From assembly GCF_029910655.1 (NCBI RefSeq), contig NZ_CP123897.1, positions 3,585,547 to 3,649,546 of the forward strand: a DNA stretch of 64,000 bases, given 5' to 3'. The DNA is from Methylomonas sp. UP202 (GTDB taxonomy: Bacteria > Pseudomonadota > Gammaproteobacteria > Methylococcales > Methylomonadaceae). The number at the start of each line of letters is the position of its first letter. The first letter of the stretch is position 1. Shown piece after piece: positions 1 through 12,145 of this stretch. Under the pieces are notes generated by a model, which searched no databases, was not told the DNA's origin, and was given only the letters and a program-made list of their open reading frames with translations. The position numbers and the translations under genes were made by a program.

Positions 1-4
1 CGCT

Positions 5-39
5 GCTTTTACCCCGGCACGAAAAGCCGGGGTAAAAGC
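5..39. other. Perfect hairpin, 14-bp stem
   Basis: The arms GCTTTTACCCCGGC and GCCGGGGTAAAAGC pair perfectly around a 7-nt loop. It resembles the hairpin at 37936, but no T-run follows on either strand. It probably marks the end of a gene lying left of the window. Confidence 0.55.
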
Positions 40-792
40 CCCCCTCCGCTAGATTAATCACCTTACGATAAATGTCGTGAGGCACAACGTGCGGACATGC
101 CGTTGTAGGAGCCGCCCATGATCGCGGCTAACGCCGCCCCCACGCACTAACTTACTTTTCCGAGACGATCCCCGGCGGCGGTTTCAAAATCGTTCGCCCG
201 GCAGCTCCGCTCAGCTAATCGCCAAGCGCGCTCGCGGCCTCGTATCTCCGAGGGTCTTCGCTACACCTCAGACGCCCCTGATCGATAGTCGGCGTCTAAT
301 TTATCAACTCCATCGCCAAACATAACAGCAAACTATACCGCGTAGATTTAACGCTGGCCTCAAATTCCTCAGCATCGAATACATTCGTCGGAAACGACAA
401 TAGCCCAACGCTGGACTCACTCAAATACCGAGGACACCGGCAACCCAATTTTTTCATCAACCACCTGTAAAACAATTGATTTTTTTTCATTAACGAAACC
501 AGTTACTCCGAACAAACGCCGCACTTTCGCGGCACCACGTGGAGCGCTCGGCAATGAGTAGCTCGCTAACTCACCGCACTTTAGCTAACGCGTAAAAAGA
601 TTATTTTTTTGAACCCCATGGCATAGCGCATGATAATAGGCTATAGATATTTAGCGCAAAACAAGGCATTCTAAAATGCCGCACCCGACAAGCTATCCGG
701 CGACCTCGGTCCAGCAGGCTCAAAGAACACGGGGTCCGTCATGGAACGGCCGGCCGAATCAAGTCAGGGAAGCTCAACATCGGGAGGTCCAC
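40..792. other. Gene-poor leader before the first MCP
   Basis: No convincing gene is seen. A 64-codon minus-strand frame at 296-490 lacks a ribosome site. At about 104-130 there is a short REP-like hairpin (TGTAGGAG, then AGCCGC pairing with GCGGCT). The last 100 bp before 675 are AT-rich and probably hold the promoter of the chemoreceptor, but no clear -35/-10 pair could be assigned. Confidence 0.4.
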
Positions 793-3700
793 ATGTCCAT
801 CGTACAACGCATGTCGCTTTTGATCGGAATCGCTTTACTAGGCCTGTCCAGTCTGGCGGGCGTCAGTTATCAACAATTGGATAGTGTCTTTACGGCCGCC
901 AACTACGCCAACGCCAATAGCGTGCCCTCGCTGATTGCGCTGAATCGCCAATTCAAAACCTTCGGTCAAGTTCGAGCCAGACTTTATCGGCACGTATCGA
1001 ATACCGATCCGGACAAGATCGCCGAATTAAATCAATCGATAACCGAGGCACTCAGCGCATTCGAAACCAGCCTGAAGCAGTACGACGCTCTGGTATCCGA
1101 CGCCGAGGACAAGCGCCTGTACACCGCTAACCTCGCGGCCTTCGAAAAATACCGGGCCGGCGTCGATACCGTCCTGGCGCTGTCCAAGCAAAACCGTAAG
1201 GACCAAGCGCTAGCGGCGCTGGAGCAAATGACTCCGCTAAGCGCGACACTCCAAGATGCACTCGAACAGCAAGGACAATATAACGGCAATCTGGCCGAAC
1301 AAAGTGCCGGCCAAGCCAAGGACATCAAAGCCCACGCCTCGATATGGCTAGCGGTCATCGCACTACTGGCGTTGGCGACGATCGCACTATTAGGCTGGTT
1401 TGTGACCCGCAAACTGAGCCGCCAATTGGGCGGCGAACCGGACGAAGTCGCTCGATTGGCGGGCAGGATAGCCGTCGGCGATCTGAGCGGCGAGATTCGG
1501 ATTGACGCCACCGATACCGCCAGCGTCATGGCTGCGATGAAACATATGAGCGACACGATTAAATCCCTGCTGGCCGACATGAACCGGATGGCCGCCGAAC
1601 ACGAGCAAGGCAATATCGACGCGGTCGTCGACAGCCAACGCTTTCAAGGCAGCTTTCGACAAATGGCGCAAGGCGTCAACGACATGGTGTCTGGACATAT
1701 CGCCGTCAAGAAGAAAGCGATGGCGGTGTTCAAGGCCTTCGGCGAAGGCGATTTCGACGCCCCAATGGAGAAACTACCCGGCAAGAAAGCGTTTATCAAC
1801 GACACGATAGAACTGGTGCGCGGCAATCTGAAAGGCTTTATCGCCGATATGAATCACATGAGCAAACAACACGAAGCCGGCGACATCGACGTGTTGATGA
1901 ATACCCAAAAATTCCAAGGCGATTTCAGCGTCATGGCGCAAGGCGTCAACGACATGGTGTCTGGACATATCGCCGTCAAGAAGAAAGCGATGGCGGTGTT
2001 CAAGGCCTTCGGCGAAGGCGATTTCGACGCCCCGATGGAGAAACTACCCGGCAAGAAAGCGTTTATCAACGACACGATAGAACTGGTGCGCGGCAATCTG
2101 AAAGCCGTGATGGCGGACACCAATACGCTGATCAGCGCCGCCGCCGAAGGCCGATTGGACGCGCGCGCCGATGCCGGCCGGCATAAAGGCGACTTCAATA
2201 AACTGGTGCAAGGCATCAACCAAATCTTGGATGCCATTTTGATCCCGATCGGCGAAGGCAACCGCGTTCTTAGCCTGATTCGCGGCGGCGACCTGCGCCA
2301 ACGCGTCGAGATCGCTTGCAAGGGCGACCACGACAAAATGAAACAAGCCGTCAACGGCGTGCATGCCTGGCTGTCCGATCTGATCGCCTACGTCACTAAA
2401 CTGGCGAACGGCGACATGAGCGCGGAAATGGCGAAAGCCTCCAGCGACGATCAAATACACGAGTGGCTGATGCTACTCAAGCACAACATTCAGGCGCTGG
2501 TCACCGACGCCAACAAGCTATCGCAAGCCGCCGTCGAAGGCCGTTTGGCCACCCGCGCCGACGCCACCCAGCACCAAGGCGATTTCCGCAAGATCGTCGA
2601 AGGCGTCAACGACACGCTGGACGCGGTGATCGGCCCGCTCAACGTCGCCGCCGACTACGTCGATAACATCGCCAAGGGTAATATCCCGGCCAAAATCACC
2701 GACACCTATCACGGCGATTTCAACATTCTGAAAAACAACCTGAACACCTGCATAGACGCCGTGAACGCCTTGGTCGCGGATGCCAACAAACTGTCGCAAG
2801 CCGCCGTCGAAGGCCGCTTGGCAACCCGCGCCGACGCCACCCAGCACCAAGGCGATTTCCGTAAAATCGTCGAGGGCGTCAACCAAACCTTGGACGGCGT
2901 CATCCTGCCGATCAACGAAGTCGTCGAGGTGCTGCGGCTGGTCGAACAAGGCGACCTGACTCGTCCGGTCAAGGGCGATTACCAAGGTCAATTGGGCGAA
3001 TTCAAGGATACCGTCAACAACACCATCACAAAATTGTCGCAAACCATCGCCGAAGTGGTTGCAGCCGCCGAACAACTGGGTACCGCGTCCAAGCAAGTCA
3101 GCGCCACATCGCAGTCGCTGTCGCAAGCGTCCAGTGAACAAGCCGCCAGCGTCGAGGAAACCTGCGCCAGCATCGAACAAATGGCGTCCAGCATCAATCA
3201 GAATGCCGATAACGCCAAGGTCACCGACGGCATGGCCACCAAGGCCTCGCAAGAAGCCAACGAGGGCGGCGAGGCGGTCAAGCAAACCGTCGTGGCCATG
3301 CGAGACATCGCCAGTAAAATCGGCATCATCGACGACATTGCCTACCAAACCAACATGCTGGCGCTGAATGCCGCCATCGAAGCGGCCCGGGCCGGAGACC
3401 ACGGTAAGGGCTTCGCGGTGGTCGCCGCCGAAGTACGCAAACTGGCGGAACGAAGTCAGATCGCGGCCCAGGAAATCGGCAAGCTCGCCGAAACCAGCGT
3501 CAATACCGCGGAAAGTGCCGGTAAGCTGCTGGATTCCATTGTACCCAGCATCGCCAAAACCTCCGATTTGGTGCAGGAAATCGCCGCCGCCTCGCAGGAA
3601 CAATCGGCCGGCGTTAGCCAAGTCAATACCGCGATGAATCAGATGAACCAAATCACCCAACAGAACGCCTCCGCCAGCGAGGAGTTGGCCTCCACCGCCG

Positions 3701-3882
3701 AGGAGATGACCAGCCAATCCTTACAACTGCAAAATCTGATGAGTTTTTTCAAAATTGCCCGCGCCGCCGGACAAATTAACCCAGTCCGCGCGCCGGAACA
3801 TCGCAAATCGAGCATGCCGCGCGACCTCCCCGAACACGCCGCGAGCGGCACCGTGGATTTGCACCAATTTCAGCACTTTTAA
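793..3882 (+). CDS. Methyl-accepting chemotaxis protein with poly-HAMP stalk (MCP1)
   Basis: A transmembrane chemoreceptor of about 1029 residues, expected to signal through CheA/CheW. TM1 is near residues 8-28, followed by a periplasmic four-helix-bundle-like sensor, TM2 near 181-204, then a long stalk of repeated HAMP-type modules. The MCP hairpin tip ([19 protein letters not shown]) lies near residue 850. The start is set at ATG 793 because GGGAGG at 782-787 precedes it and TM1 follows directly; an upstream in-frame ATG at 676 would add a 39-residue tail without hydrophobic character. A 172-bp block at 1663-1834 recurs at 1933-2104 with one mismatch, and a second related pair lies near 2511 and 2785. 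The protein ends in QFQHF, resembling a CheR/CheB tether. Ligand unknown. Confidence 0.93.
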   Translation: MSIVQRMSLLIGIALLGLSSLAGVSYQQLDSVFTAANYANANSVPSLIALNRQFKTFGQVRARLYRHVSNTDPDKIAELNQSITEALSAFETSLKQYDALVSDAEDKRLYTANLAAFEKYRAGVDTVLALSKQNRKDQALAALEQMTPLSATLQDALEQQGQYNGNLAEQSAGQAKDIKAHASIWLAVIALLALATIALLGWFVTRKLSRQLGGEPDEVARLAGRIAVGDLSGEIRIDATDTASVMAAMKHMSDTIKSLLADMNRMAAEHEQGNIDAVVDSQRFQGSFRQMAQGVNDMVSGHIAVKKKAMAVFKAFGEGDFDAPMEKLPGKKAFINDTIELVRGNLKGFIADMNHMSKQHEAGDIDVLMNTQKFQGDFSVMAQGVNDMVSGHIAVKKKAMAVFKAFGEGDFDAPMEKLPGKKAFINDTIELVRGNLKAVMADTNTLISAAAEGRLDARADAGRHKGDFNKLVQGINQILDAILIPIGEGNRVLSLIRGGDLRQRVEIACKGDHDKMKQAVNGVHAWLSDLIAYVTKLANGDMSAEMAKASSDDQIHEWLMLLKHNIQALVTDANKLSQAAVEGRLATRADATQHQGDFRKIVEGVNDTLDAVIGPLNVAADYVDNIAKGNIPAKITDTYHGDFNILKNNLNTCIDAVNALVADANKLSQAAVEGRLATRADATQHQGDFRKIVEGVNQTLDGVILPINEVVEVLRLVEQGDLTRPVKGDYQGQLGEFKDTVNNTITKLSQTIAEVVAAAEQLGTASKQVSATSQSLSQASSEQAASVEETCASIEQMASSINQNADNAKVTDGMATKASQEANEGGEAVKQTVVAMRDIASKIGIIDDIAYQTNMLALNAAIEAARAGDHGKGFAVVAAEVRKLAERSQIAAQEIGKLAETSVNTAESAGKLLDSIVPSIAKTSDLVQEIAAASQEQSAGVSQVNTAMNQMNQITQQNASASEELASTAEEMTSQSLQLQNLMSFFKIARAAGQINPVRAPEHRKSSMPRDLPEHAASGTVDLHQFQHF
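1663..2104 (+). repeat. Intragenic direct repeat, 270-nt period
   Basis: Positions 1663-1834 and 1933-2104 are identical over 172 bp except 1764 (A) against 2034 (G). The period is 270 nt, or 90 codons, so each copy is one full stalk module of MCP1. Gain or loss of a unit would stay in frame. Confidence 0.9.
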
Positions 3883-4403
3883 ACGACCAAACGCTTAATC
3901 CAGCCTAACCGTGAACGCTGGACTACTGCCCGCCTCCCATCCCGCGGCGGGCCGTCGTTCGATTCCATCACGTGCTCGCGACGGTCTCACCAACACGCAG
4001 ACCTGGTAAAGCGGGCTAGAGCCCGGTTTGATAACCATCGACAGCTCGGACTCAACACCCATCTGCTCCGCTAAAACGACCTCCGGATACTAGCGTATGA
4101 CCATTCCGGGGACTTTCAATCGCCCCTCCGAGTCCAGCCTCGAGACCGCGAATCATCGAATCGTCAGCCACAAGCCCCCACTCGCGTAGGCTTGGCGGAG
4201 GCTTAGATACCAGCCGACAGGCCGCCTCTGGCAACCCTACGTTCGGCAACGTTTCCAGCGCCAGCCGATTTGCGGCAAATTCCGTTCTACACTTATGGAA
4301 TTACCGATCAAGCCCCTTCTACGCCTGACCGACAGGCTGGAAGACCGGCTTACTCCGGCGGCTTTCAAACCGAGCCCGCCATCCATACCAGGAGACATTC
4401 CAC
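3883..4403. other. Intergenic stretch after MCP1
   Basis: No gene recognised; the open frames here are short, on both strands and without ribosome sites. A weak hairpin (CCCGCC with GGCGGG, about 3930-3955) may end the MCP1 transcript but lacks a T-run. The promoter for the cytochrome/porin pair must lie here. Confidence 0.4.
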
Positions 4404-5000
4404 ATGCCATTGCCCACCCTCGCCAAGCTGAATGCAACCGCTTTCACGGTACCGCCTGCCCTGGGCACCGCGTTTGCCGTGGCGCCATCAGCACGATCGC
4501 GAGCGCGGGCGTCGTCCCGGCGTTACGCGGCAAACGCGCTGCTCGCCTTGGCGTTGACAGCCTGCGGTAGCGGCGGACAGCGACCGGCGCCGCCAAAATT
4601 GATCGACACCGGCAAACCGGCCCTGCACGCCATCGACAGCCAAGACCTGCGGCAGTCGATGCAACGCATGCATAACTTAATGTACGAACGCAATTTGACC
4701 GAGCACGAGATGGACAACCAACGCCGCGAAGTCCTCTCTCGCGTGCAACAAGCGGCGGAAGGCGTCGAGCAAGCTCTGGCGGCGATGCGTCTAGCCGTGC
4801 CAAACCTGCATCTTGAATCGGACGAACAAAAAGTCTTCGCTTCGCTGGCGGATAAACTGCTGATCCAGGCCGGGCAACTCAAATCCCAAGCGCAAACCTT
4901 GCAGATCGACGCGATTCCAACCACGTTGGAAGCCATTTCGGCAACCTGTACGTCCTGCCACGAGTTGTTCCGCGATTTCAAGAAACCCGGAGGCCAATAA
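4404..5000 (+). CDS. Small c-type cytochrome lipoprotein
   Basis: A 198-residue protein with one haem-binding motif, CTSCH, about 15 residues from the C-terminus, as in cytochrome c'-like four-helix proteins. A lipobox-like LALTAC near residues 50-55 suggests export and lipidation, which places it in the periplasm on a membrane anchor. The start at 4404 has AGGAG 9 nt upstream, although this leaves an unusually long region before the lipobox. The stop overlaps the next start (TAATG), so it is co-translated with the porin. Role inferred: haem-based electron transfer or gas/redox sensing; no partner is proven. Confidence 0.75.
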   Translation: MPLPTLAKLNATAFTVPPALGTAFAVAPSARSRARASSRRYAANALLALALTACGSGGQRPAPPKLIDTGKPALHAIDSQDLRQSMQRMHNLMYERNLTEHEMDNQRREVLSRVQQAAEGVEQALAAMRLAVPNLHLESDEQKVFASLADKLLIQAGQLKSQAQTLQIDAIPTTLEAISATCTSCHELFRDFKKPGGQ

Positions 5001-6433
5001 TGCACAGCCATCCTCGCCTGCTCCTCACCATCGCTACCGGCGTATTTCCGCTAGCCGCGACGGCTACCGACGATGTGCGCGCCTTGTTGCGACAACTCGG
5101 CAACCAAGTCGCCGAACTCAAGCAACACGCCGATCAAGCCGATGCCAGAATCCGCGATCTGGAAACCCGCTTGGCCGCCGAGCAACAAAAAAACCGGCAA
5201 TTGACGACTCAAACCTCGCCGGCGGCGAATGGCGTCGTCGCCGTTTCGGCCAGTCCCGCCGCCAACCCGACCGAAGCGAAACCGGAAACCAAGCCGCCAG
5301 TCACGTTGGGCGATACCAAGGGCACCTTTAAGATACCCGGCACAGACACCTCGCTGGGCTTCGGCGGCTTCGTGAAACTGGACGTCAACGAAAGCAGCGT
5401 CAGCGCCCCGTCGTTTGGCGACCAGTATTTGTCCATCTCGAATATTCCGGTATCGCATCGCGGCGAGGACAGTCAACTAGCGTTCAACGCCAGGGAAAGC
5501 CGCTTCTGGTTCAAATCGTTCACACCCAGCGCTTGGGGCGATATCAACACCTACCTGGAACTGGATCTGTACGGGGCCGCCGCCAGCTATACGCCCCGAT
5601 TGCGCCATGCCTACGGATCGTTCGGCAATTTCCTGGCCGGCCAAACCTGGACCACGTTTTTAAACGAATTGGCGGCGCCGGACACTTTGGATAATGCCGG
5701 CCCGGTCGGTCTCGCTAAATTTCGCCAACCGCTAGTGCGTTGGACCCAGCCGTTTAAATTCGCTGGCGAGAGCTTGGATTTGCAACTGGCGGCCGAATCC
5801 CCCAACAGCACGCTGTGGACCGGCAGCGGCTGGATTCCGGCGCTCGGTACGCTGACCTACGACAACCTCACCACCACCGGCGACGATCGCTATCCGGACC
5901 TGATCGCCAAACTGGTCTACAAACCGGACTGGGGCAATCTATCGTTGGCGGCGATGGGCCGGCAGATTCGCAATGCCAACAATACCAGCGGCGCGGCGCG
6001 GGAAGCCTGGGGCGGCGGCGTCAGCCTAGCCGGCAAAATCAATGTCTTCGAACTCGACAATATCCGCTTCACGCTGAATTACGGCAACGCGATAGGCCGT
6101 TATTCTTCGGTCAACCGTCTGGAAGACGCCGCGCTGGATTCGGCCGGTAACCTGCATTTGGTCAATGTCTACAGCGCCGTGACGGCCTACCAACATTGGT
6201 GGAGCAACACCTGGCGCAGTACCTTCGCCTACGGTTTCGAGCAAGCCGACCAGCCCGATTTCGTGGCCGCGACGATGACTCGCCAAGCCCAATCGGTACA
6301 TGCCAACTTGCTGTGGAGTCCGTTGCCGCAAGCCACTTTGGGCATTGAATACCTGTACGGCAGCCGCGAATTGATCGACGGCCGCAACGGCAACATCAGC
6401 CGGGCCATGTTCTCGGCCAAATACAATTTTTAA
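5000..6433 (+). CDS. DcaP-like outer-membrane porin
   Basis: A 477-residue exported protein. A signal peptide (about 1-22) is followed by a coiled-coil segment rich in E, Q and K (about 25-75), a low-complexity linker, then a beta-barrel with alternating aromatic and polar strands ending in the canonical C-terminal phenylalanine (AKYNF). The layout of an N-terminal coiled coil with a following IPGTDTSLGFGGFVKLD strand fits the DcaP trimeric porin family. It overlaps the cytochrome gene by one base. Substrate unknown; DcaP relatives pass small negatively charged compounds. Confidence 0.82.
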   Translation: MHSHPRLLLTIATGVFPLAATATDDVRALLRQLGNQVAELKQHADQADARIRDLETRLAAEQQKNRQLTTQTSPAANGVVAVSASPAANPTEAKPETKPPVTLGDTKGTFKIPGTDTSLGFGGFVKLDVNESSVSAPSFGDQYLSISNIPVSHRGEDSQLAFNARESRFWFKSFTPSAWGDINTYLELDLYGAAASYTPRLRHAYGSFGNFLAGQTWTTFLNELAAPDTLDNAGPVGLAKFRQPLVRWTQPFKFAGESLDLQLAAESPNSTLWTGSGWIPALGTLTYDNLTTTGDDRYPDLIAKLVYKPDWGNLSLAAMGRQIRNANNTSGAAREAWGGGVSLAGKINVFELDNIRFTLNYGNAIGRYSSVNRLEDAALDSAGNLHLVNVYSAVTAYQHWWSNTWRSTFAYGFEQADQPDFVAATMTRQAQSVHANLLWSPLPQATLGIEYLYGSRELIDGRNGNISRAMFSAKYNF

Positions 6434-6457
6434 ACTTTGCCGGATACGGGCAAAGTT
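6433..6457 (+). terminator. Hairpin after the porin gene
   Basis: AACTTTGCC and GGCAAAGTT pair over 9 bp around a 7-nt loop directly at the porin stop codon. No T-run follows, so it may be a stabilising 3' structure rather than a classic terminator. Confidence 0.45.
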
Positions 6458-6634
6458 AGCGGTTTCGCTCCGCTAATTCCTTGCTTTTCGTCTAGGCTTA
6501 GATTAACCGGGATCGTCGTGCGGATTTAGCCGACAAGCCAATTCGCTCGACGTCATCGAACACTCATTCGCCGAAGGTTTCAAATTCGGCATCAACAAAA
6601 CCGACATGTCGATTCAATCTTTACGGAGGGGCCA

Positions 6635-8839
6635 ATGTTTAACAACATGAAAATCGCGGTAAAACTGGGGCTTAGCTTTGGAGTCGTGTTGCTCCTGCTG
6701 GGCGCTATCGTCTGGGTAGGGATCGCCAATATGGGCAATTTGGCCGAGACCACCCGCTCCATTGTGGAAGAAGATTTCGTCAAGGTGAAATACACCAGCG
6801 ACATGATCGAAAACACGCTGGATAACGGCCGGCTGATGCGCAATATGTTACTGACCGACGATGAAACCAAACTTCAGGAAATGAAGCGGGACCTTCAAGC
6901 GAATCGCGACGAGAACAAAACCATACTCGCCAAGTTGGATGCCTTGATCCAATCCGAGAAGGGCCGCGCGCTGCTCGACACCGCCGGCAACCTACGCAGC
7001 CAGCTATCACCGAAATACGAAACGTTTTACAGTCTGCTGGCCGACAAAACCAAGGGAAAGGTCGCCGCCACCGAGTTTCTGTTGAAAGACTGGGCGCCCA
7101 ACAATACCGCTTACGTAACCAGTCTGAAAGCAATCAACGATTTCCAAAACGAAAGGATGAAACAGGCGTATAAAGATGCCGACGACTTGTACGACAGCAG
7201 CAAAACCATCATGTTTGGCGTCGCGCTGGTCGCGTTGCTGGTTAGCCTACTGATTGCCTGGTTTGTGACGAGAGGATTGATTCGCCAACTGGGCGGCGAA
7301 CCGGGCGACGTGGCCTCGCTGGCCAACCAAGTCGCGATCGGCGATCTTAGCAGCGAAATCCGCTTGGACGCCGGCGACACCACTAGCGTGATGGCCGCGA
7401 TGAAGCATATGAGCGACACCATCAAAGTCCTACTGACCGACATGGACCATATGGCTCGCGAACACGACAAGGGCGAAATCGACGCCATCGTCGACGGCGG
7501 CAAATTTCAAGGCAGTTTTAGGACCATGGCCCAAGGCGTCAACGACATGGTCGGCGCCCATATCGCGGTCAAGAAAAAAGCCATGGCGGTATTCAAAGAG
7601 TTTGGCAACGGCAATTTCGAAGCCGACATCGAAAAACTACCCGGCAAAAAGGTGTTTATCAACGAAACCGTCGATCTGGTGCGCACTAATTTGAAGGCCG
7701 TCATCGCCGATACCGATACCTTGATCAAAGCCGCCGCCGAGGGCCGCCTGGACGTCCGCGCCGACGCCGGCAAGCACCAAGGCGACTTCCGCAGATTGGT
7801 GCAGGGCATCAACGACATCATCGACGGTATCGTGTTGCCGGTTAACGAAGCGGTGGAAGTGTTGGGTCTGGTCGAGCAAGGCGACCTGACGCGGATCGTC
7901 AAAGGCAACTATCAAGGCCAACTCGGCGAATTCAAGGACACCGTCAACAATACCATCGCCAAACTGTCCGAGACCATCGCCGAGGTCGTCTCCGCGACCA
8001 ATCAGTTAAGCAACGCTTCCGAACAAATCCAATCCACGTCGCAATCGCTGTCGCAAGCGTCCAGCGAGCAAGCCGCCGGCGTCGAGGAAACCAGCGCCAG
8101 CATCGAGCAAATGGCCGCCAGCATCGGCCAGAACGCCGAAAACGCCAAGGTCACCGACGGCATGGCCACCAAAGCCTCGCAAGAAGCGGTCGAGGGCGGC
8201 GCCGCCGTCAAGCAAACCGTCGAGGCGATGAAAAGCATCGCCGGCAAAATCGGCATCATCGACGACATCGCCTATCAAACCAATATGCTGGCCTTGAACG
8301 CCGCCATCGAGGCCGCCAGGGCCGGCGATCACGGCAAAGGGTTCGCGGTGGTCGCCGCCGAGGTACGCAAACTGGCCGAGCGCAGTCAGATCGCCGCCCA
8401 GGAGATTGGCCAATTGGCCGAAACCAGCGTCAGCACCGCCGAAAGCGCCGGCCGCTTGCTGGACGCCATCGTACCCAGCATCGCCAAAACCTCCGATCTG
8501 GTGCAGGAAATCGCCGCCGCTTCCCAGGAACAGTCGGCCGGCGTCAGCCAAGTCAATACCGCGATGAACCAAATGAACCAAATCACTCAGCAAAACGCCG
8601 CCGCCAGCGAGGAACTGGCCGCCACCGCCGAGGAAATGACCGGCCAAGCCGAGCAACTGCAAAGCTTGATGAGCTTTTTTAAGATCGCCAACGCCGGCGG
8701 CCAACGTCGCGTCAGCACTTCCCACGGCGGCCATGCGCCTCACGCCAAACCGGGGGTTATCAAACTCGGCCCGACGCCAGCCCGCCACCACGATCAAGCC
8801 GGCTTGGATTTGGAAATGCAACATTTCGAGCGCTTCTAG
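6635..8839 (+). CDS. Methyl-accepting chemotaxis protein (MCP2)
   Basis: A 734-residue chemoreceptor. TM1 is near residues 9-31, then a periplasmic four-helix-bundle sensor, TM2 near 190-212, HAMP, two to three extra HAMP-like modules (for example [10 protein letters not shown] and [10 protein letters not shown]), and the MCP signalling hairpin with its tip near residue 545. CGGAGG sits just upstream of the ATG. Its 3' 800 bp is almost identical to that of the next two receptors. The C-terminus reads MQHFERF, with HFERF resembling the pentapeptide tether for CheR/CheB. The periplasmic part is unlike its neighbours, so ligands probably differ. Confidence 0.93.
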   Translation: MFNNMKIAVKLGLSFGVVLLLLGAIVWVGIANMGNLAETTRSIVEEDFVKVKYTSDMIENTLDNGRLMRNMLLTDDETKLQEMKRDLQANRDENKTILAKLDALIQSEKGRALLDTAGNLRSQLSPKYETFYSLLADKTKGKVAATEFLLKDWAPNNTAYVTSLKAINDFQNERMKQAYKDADDLYDSSKTIMFGVALVALLVSLLIAWFVTRGLIRQLGGEPGDVASLANQVAIGDLSSEIRLDAGDTTSVMAAMKHMSDTIKVLLTDMDHMAREHDKGEIDAIVDGGKFQGSFRTMAQGVNDMVGAHIAVKKKAMAVFKEFGNGNFEADIEKLPGKKVFINETVDLVRTNLKAVIADTDTLIKAAAEGRLDVRADAGKHQGDFRRLVQGINDIIDGIVLPVNEAVEVLGLVEQGDLTRIVKGNYQGQLGEFKDTVNNTIAKLSETIAEVVSATNQLSNASEQIQSTSQSLSQASSEQAAGVEETSASIEQMAASIGQNAENAKVTDGMATKASQEAVEGGAAVKQTVEAMKSIAGKIGIIDDIAYQTNMLALNAAIEAARAGDHGKGFAVVAAEVRKLAERSQIAAQEIGQLAETSVSTAESAGRLLDAIVPSIAKTSDLVQEIAAASQEQSAGVSQVNTAMNQMNQITQQNAAASEELAATAEEMTGQAEQLQSLMSFFKIANAGGQRRVSTSHGGHAPHAKPGVIKLGPTPARHHDQAGLDLEMQHFERF

Positions 8840-8847
8840 CTCGCCGT

Positions 8848-8877
8848 GGAGGCGGAAGTCCTGACGCTTCCGCCTCC
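8848..8877 (+). terminator. Strong hairpin after MCP2
   Basis: GGAGGCGGAAG pairs perfectly with CTTCCGCCTCC around an 8-nt loop, 9 bp after the stop codon. There is no T-run, so termination efficiency is uncertain. Confidence 0.55.
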
Positions 8878-9106
8878 TCCGGCACGGCTTTCGATCCGCA
8901 TTTCAGCGAGTTCGAACGTATTCGAGCCGACCCGACAGCGCTTACGCGACAGCATTGGCCGACGTTTGGCAGGCGATTGTCGATCTAAAAACGAAACCGG
9001 CAACTAGCGAACCTTACTTAACCACTCGCTCCAGGCACGGCATACGGTGAATCAACGCCGGACTATGGTTCGGCATCTTCTTCAACTCAGTTGGGAGAAT
9101 TTAACC

Positions 9107-11974
9107 ATGATAAGCACAATTAAAGGGCGATTGACGAGTTTGATCGTTTTCATGGCCTTGCTGGCTGTCGCGGTGGGTGGTAGCGGATTGCTAGGCATCA
9201 ACGCGGTCGTCGAGTCGATGGACAACACCTACCGCGGCAAAGTCGTTCCCGGCCAATTATTGGCCAAAATGCTGCAACTGAATAACGACAACCGCACCAA
9301 CATCATGCTGGCACTGCAACACGATCCAGCCTCGCCGCACGCCAAACTGCACGATCATCCGCTCAGCCTGCACATCGAAGCGACCGAAACCAATCGCAAG
9401 CAAATGGCTGATTTGCTCGATGAATACCAAAAACTGCCGATCGGCCCGGAAGAAAAAGCTTTGCTCGACCAATATCTGAGCGCCCGCGACGTTTACCGGC
9501 AAAACGCCAGTAACCCCGCATGGGACGCGATCAAAGCCGGGAATTTCGAACTAGGCCATCGTTTGTTATTGACTCAAGTCAATCCTGAATTCAAAAAGTT
9601 ACAGGCGATCGGAGAACAACTGTTATCGCGCACGCTAAAACTGACGGAAGCGGCCAATCAGTCCGCGGAACAAAGTAGCGCTAACTTACAAAATACGATG
9701 CTGGCCGGCACATTGTTATCGATCGGGATTGGTTTTTATCTCGCTTGGCGTTTAGCGAATTCGCTATTACGACAATTAGGCGCGGAGCCGGGCGAGGCTG
9801 TCGGCGTTGCCCAACGCATAGCCGTCGGCGACCTCTCCTACCCTTTCCAACTGCAACACGACGATCGGGACAGTTTGATGGCCGAGATGAAAAACATGAG
9901 CGACACCATCAAGCATATGTTGGAACAAATGGCCTGGATGTCGAGCGAACACGAAAAGGGCGACATTGATGTCATGGTAGATACCGATCGCTTCCAAGGC
10001 AGTTTCAAGGCCATGGCGCAAGGGGTTAACGACATGGTCAACGCTCACATCGACGTCAAGAAAAAAGCCATGAAGGTGTTTACGGCCTTCGGTCAAGGCG
10101 ATTTCAACGCCGATATCGAGAGACTGCCCGGTAAAAAAGTATTCATCAATGAAACCGTCGACTTGGTACGCGGCAACTTGCAAGGCTTCATCGCCGATAT
10201 GAATCACATGTCCGAGGAACACGAGAAAGGCGATATCGATGTGGTGATGGCGGTTGAAAAATACCAAGGCGATTTTCGCAAAATGGCACAAGGCGTCAAC
10301 GATATGGTCAACGCCCACATTGACGTAAAGAAGAAAGCCATGGCCGTGTTTAAAGCCTTTGGGGAAGGCAATTACGACGCTGATATGGCGAAATTGCCGG
10401 GTAAAAAAGCCTTTATCAACACCACCGTCGACTTGGTGCGCGAGAACCTGCGCCGCTTCGCGGAAGCGGCGCGGGAGTCCGCAACCATCAAGGCTACGTT
10501 GGATAACGCCTCGATCAACGTCATGTTGGCCGACAACGACGGCGTGATTCGCTATCTGAACAAATCCACCATGGCCTTGATGCGCCGCTCGGAGCCGGAA
10601 ATGCGCAAGTTGTTTAGCGATTTTGCGGCGGACAATATTCTCGGTCGGAATTTCGATGTATTCCATCGGAATCCCGCCCATCAACGCAATTTGTTAGCCC
10701 ATCTAACCAGTCCGCATGTTGTGCAAATCGAGGTGGGAAACTTGATCTTCCGGCTAACGGCCAGCCCCTCCTACGACAACGAGGGGCGGCGGAGCGGATC
10801 GATGATCGAATGGCTGGAGCGTTCGGCGGAAGTCAACGCCGAACGGGAAATATCCCAAGTTGTCGAAGCCGCGGTAGCCGGCGATTTTCGACCAATTAGC
10901 GTTGCCGACAAACAGGGCTTCTTAAAAAACGTCGCCGAAGGCATCAATCAGATCACCGATACGGTCAATGTGGCGTTTCAGGACACGATAGAAATGGCCC
11001 AAGCCCTGGAAAATGGCGATCTAACTCGCACGATTAACCGCGATTACCAAGGCGTCTACGATCAAGTTAAGCAAAGTCTCAACAATACCGTCATCAAACT
11101 GTCGCAAACCATCGGCGAGGTCAGAGAGGCCACCGACCAACTCGGCAACGCCTCGCAGCAAATCAGCGGTACCTCGCAGTCCTTGTCGCAAGCCGCCAGC
11201 GAACAAGCCGCCGGCGTCGAGGAAACCAGCGCCAGCATCGAGCAAATGGCCGCCAGCATCGGCCAAAACGCCGAAAACGCCAAGATCACCGACGGCATGG
11301 CCACCAAAGCCTCGCAAGAAGCGGTCGAGGGCGGCGCGGCCGTCAAGCAAACCGTCGAGGCGATGAAAAGCATCGCCGGCAAAATCGGCATCATCGACGA
11401 CATCGCCTATCAAACCAATATGCTGGCCCTGAACGCCGCTATCGAGGCCGCCAGGGCCGGCGACCACGGCAAAGGCTTCGCGGTAGTCGCCGCCGAGGTG
11501 CGCAAACTGGCCGAGCGCAGTCAGATCGCCGCCCAGGAGATCGGCCAATTGGCCGAAACCAGCGTCAGCACCGCCGAAAGCGCCGGCCGTTTGCTGGACG
11601 CCATCGTGCCCAGCATCGCCAAAACCTCCGATCTGGTGCAGGAAATCGCCGCCGCTTCCCAGGAACAGTCGGCCGGCGTCAGCCAAGTCAATAACGCGAT
11701 GAATCAGATGAACCAAATCACCCAGCAAAATGCCGCCGCCAGCGAGGAACTGGCCGCCACCGCCGAGGAAATGACCAGCCAGGCCGAGCAATTGCAAAGT
11801 TTGATGAGCTTTTTTAAGATCGCCAGTTCCGGCGGTCGGCATCGTTCAGGCGTTTCTCACGGCGGCCACGCGCATCACGCCAAACCTGGGGTTATCAAAC
11901 TCGGCCCGACGCCAGCCCGCCACCACGATCCAACGGGCTTGGATCTAGAATTGCAGCATTTCGAGCGATTTTAA
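9107..11974 (+). CDS. Methyl-accepting chemotaxis protein with internal PAS domain (MCP3)
   Basis: A chemoreceptor of about 955 residues. TM1 is near 10-30, a periplasmic helical sensor follows, TM2 is near 198-217, then HAMP-like modules, a PAS domain at about 455-575 ([17 protein letters not shown] is typical of the first strands), another HAMP-like module and the signalling hairpin with its tip near 765. The start ATG 9107 has GGGAG upstream and leads straight into TM1; the upstream ATG at 9047 would add 20 residues. It thus has both a periplasmic and a possible cytoplasmic input. The C-terminus is LQHFERF. The 3' block is nearly identical to MCP2 and MCP4. Confidence 0.93.
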   Translation: MISTIKGRLTSLIVFMALLAVAVGGSGLLGINAVVESMDNTYRGKVVPGQLLAKMLQLNNDNRTNIMLALQHDPASPHAKLHDHPLSLHIEATETNRKQMADLLDEYQKLPIGPEEKALLDQYLSARDVYRQNASNPAWDAIKAGNFELGHRLLLTQVNPEFKKLQAIGEQLLSRTLKLTEAANQSAEQSSANLQNTMLAGTLLSIGIGFYLAWRLANSLLRQLGAEPGEAVGVAQRIAVGDLSYPFQLQHDDRDSLMAEMKNMSDTIKHMLEQMAWMSSEHEKGDIDVMVDTDRFQGSFKAMAQGVNDMVNAHIDVKKKAMKVFTAFGQGDFNADIERLPGKKVFINETVDLVRGNLQGFIADMNHMSEEHEKGDIDVVMAVEKYQGDFRKMAQGVNDMVNAHIDVKKKAMAVFKAFGEGNYDADMAKLPGKKAFINTTVDLVRENLRRFAEAARESATIKATLDNASINVMLADNDGVIRYLNKSTMALMRRSEPEMRKLFSDFAADNILGRNFDVFHRNPAHQRNLLAHLTSPHVVQIEVGNLIFRLTASPSYDNEGRRSGSMIEWLERSAEVNAEREISQVVEAAVAGDFRPISVADKQGFLKNVAEGINQITDTVNVAFQDTIEMAQALENGDLTRTINRDYQGVYDQVKQSLNNTVIKLSQTIGEVREATDQLGNASQQISGTSQSLSQAASEQAAGVEETSASIEQMAASIGQNAENAKITDGMATKASQEAVEGGAAVKQTVEAMKSIAGKIGIIDDIAYQTNMLALNAAIEAARAGDHGKGFAVVAAEVRKLAERSQIAAQEIGQLAETSVSTAESAGRLLDAIVPSIAKTSDLVQEIAAASQEQSAGVSQVNNAMNQMNQITQQNAAASEELAATAEEMTSQAEQLQSLMSFFKIASSGGRHRSGVSHGGHAHHAKPGVIKLGPTPARHHDPTGLDLELQHFERF

Positions 11975-12145
11975 AATCCACTGTGGCGCAACGCGCTTAG
12001 AGCGCTACCGCCTCGCGGTCCGAATCCGTCCGAGCCGGGCGGTCGGGCGGCGATTTTTAAGCTGTCGGCATCTTGAGCATCTGGGAAATCATCGATTACA
12101 ACAGGCTAGCAGCAATGCGGACGATGCCGCACATCAGGAGCCAGC

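Noticed and set aside
296-490. 64-codon minus-strand frame
   Set aside because: No ribosome site, no recognisable domain and no conserved-looking context; kept only as part of the gap entry.
2518-3717. 399-codon frame antisense to MCP1
   Set aside because: It mirrors the repetitive GC-rich coding strand; similar antisense frames occur opposite MCP2, MCP3 and MCP4 because the sense sequences are alike.
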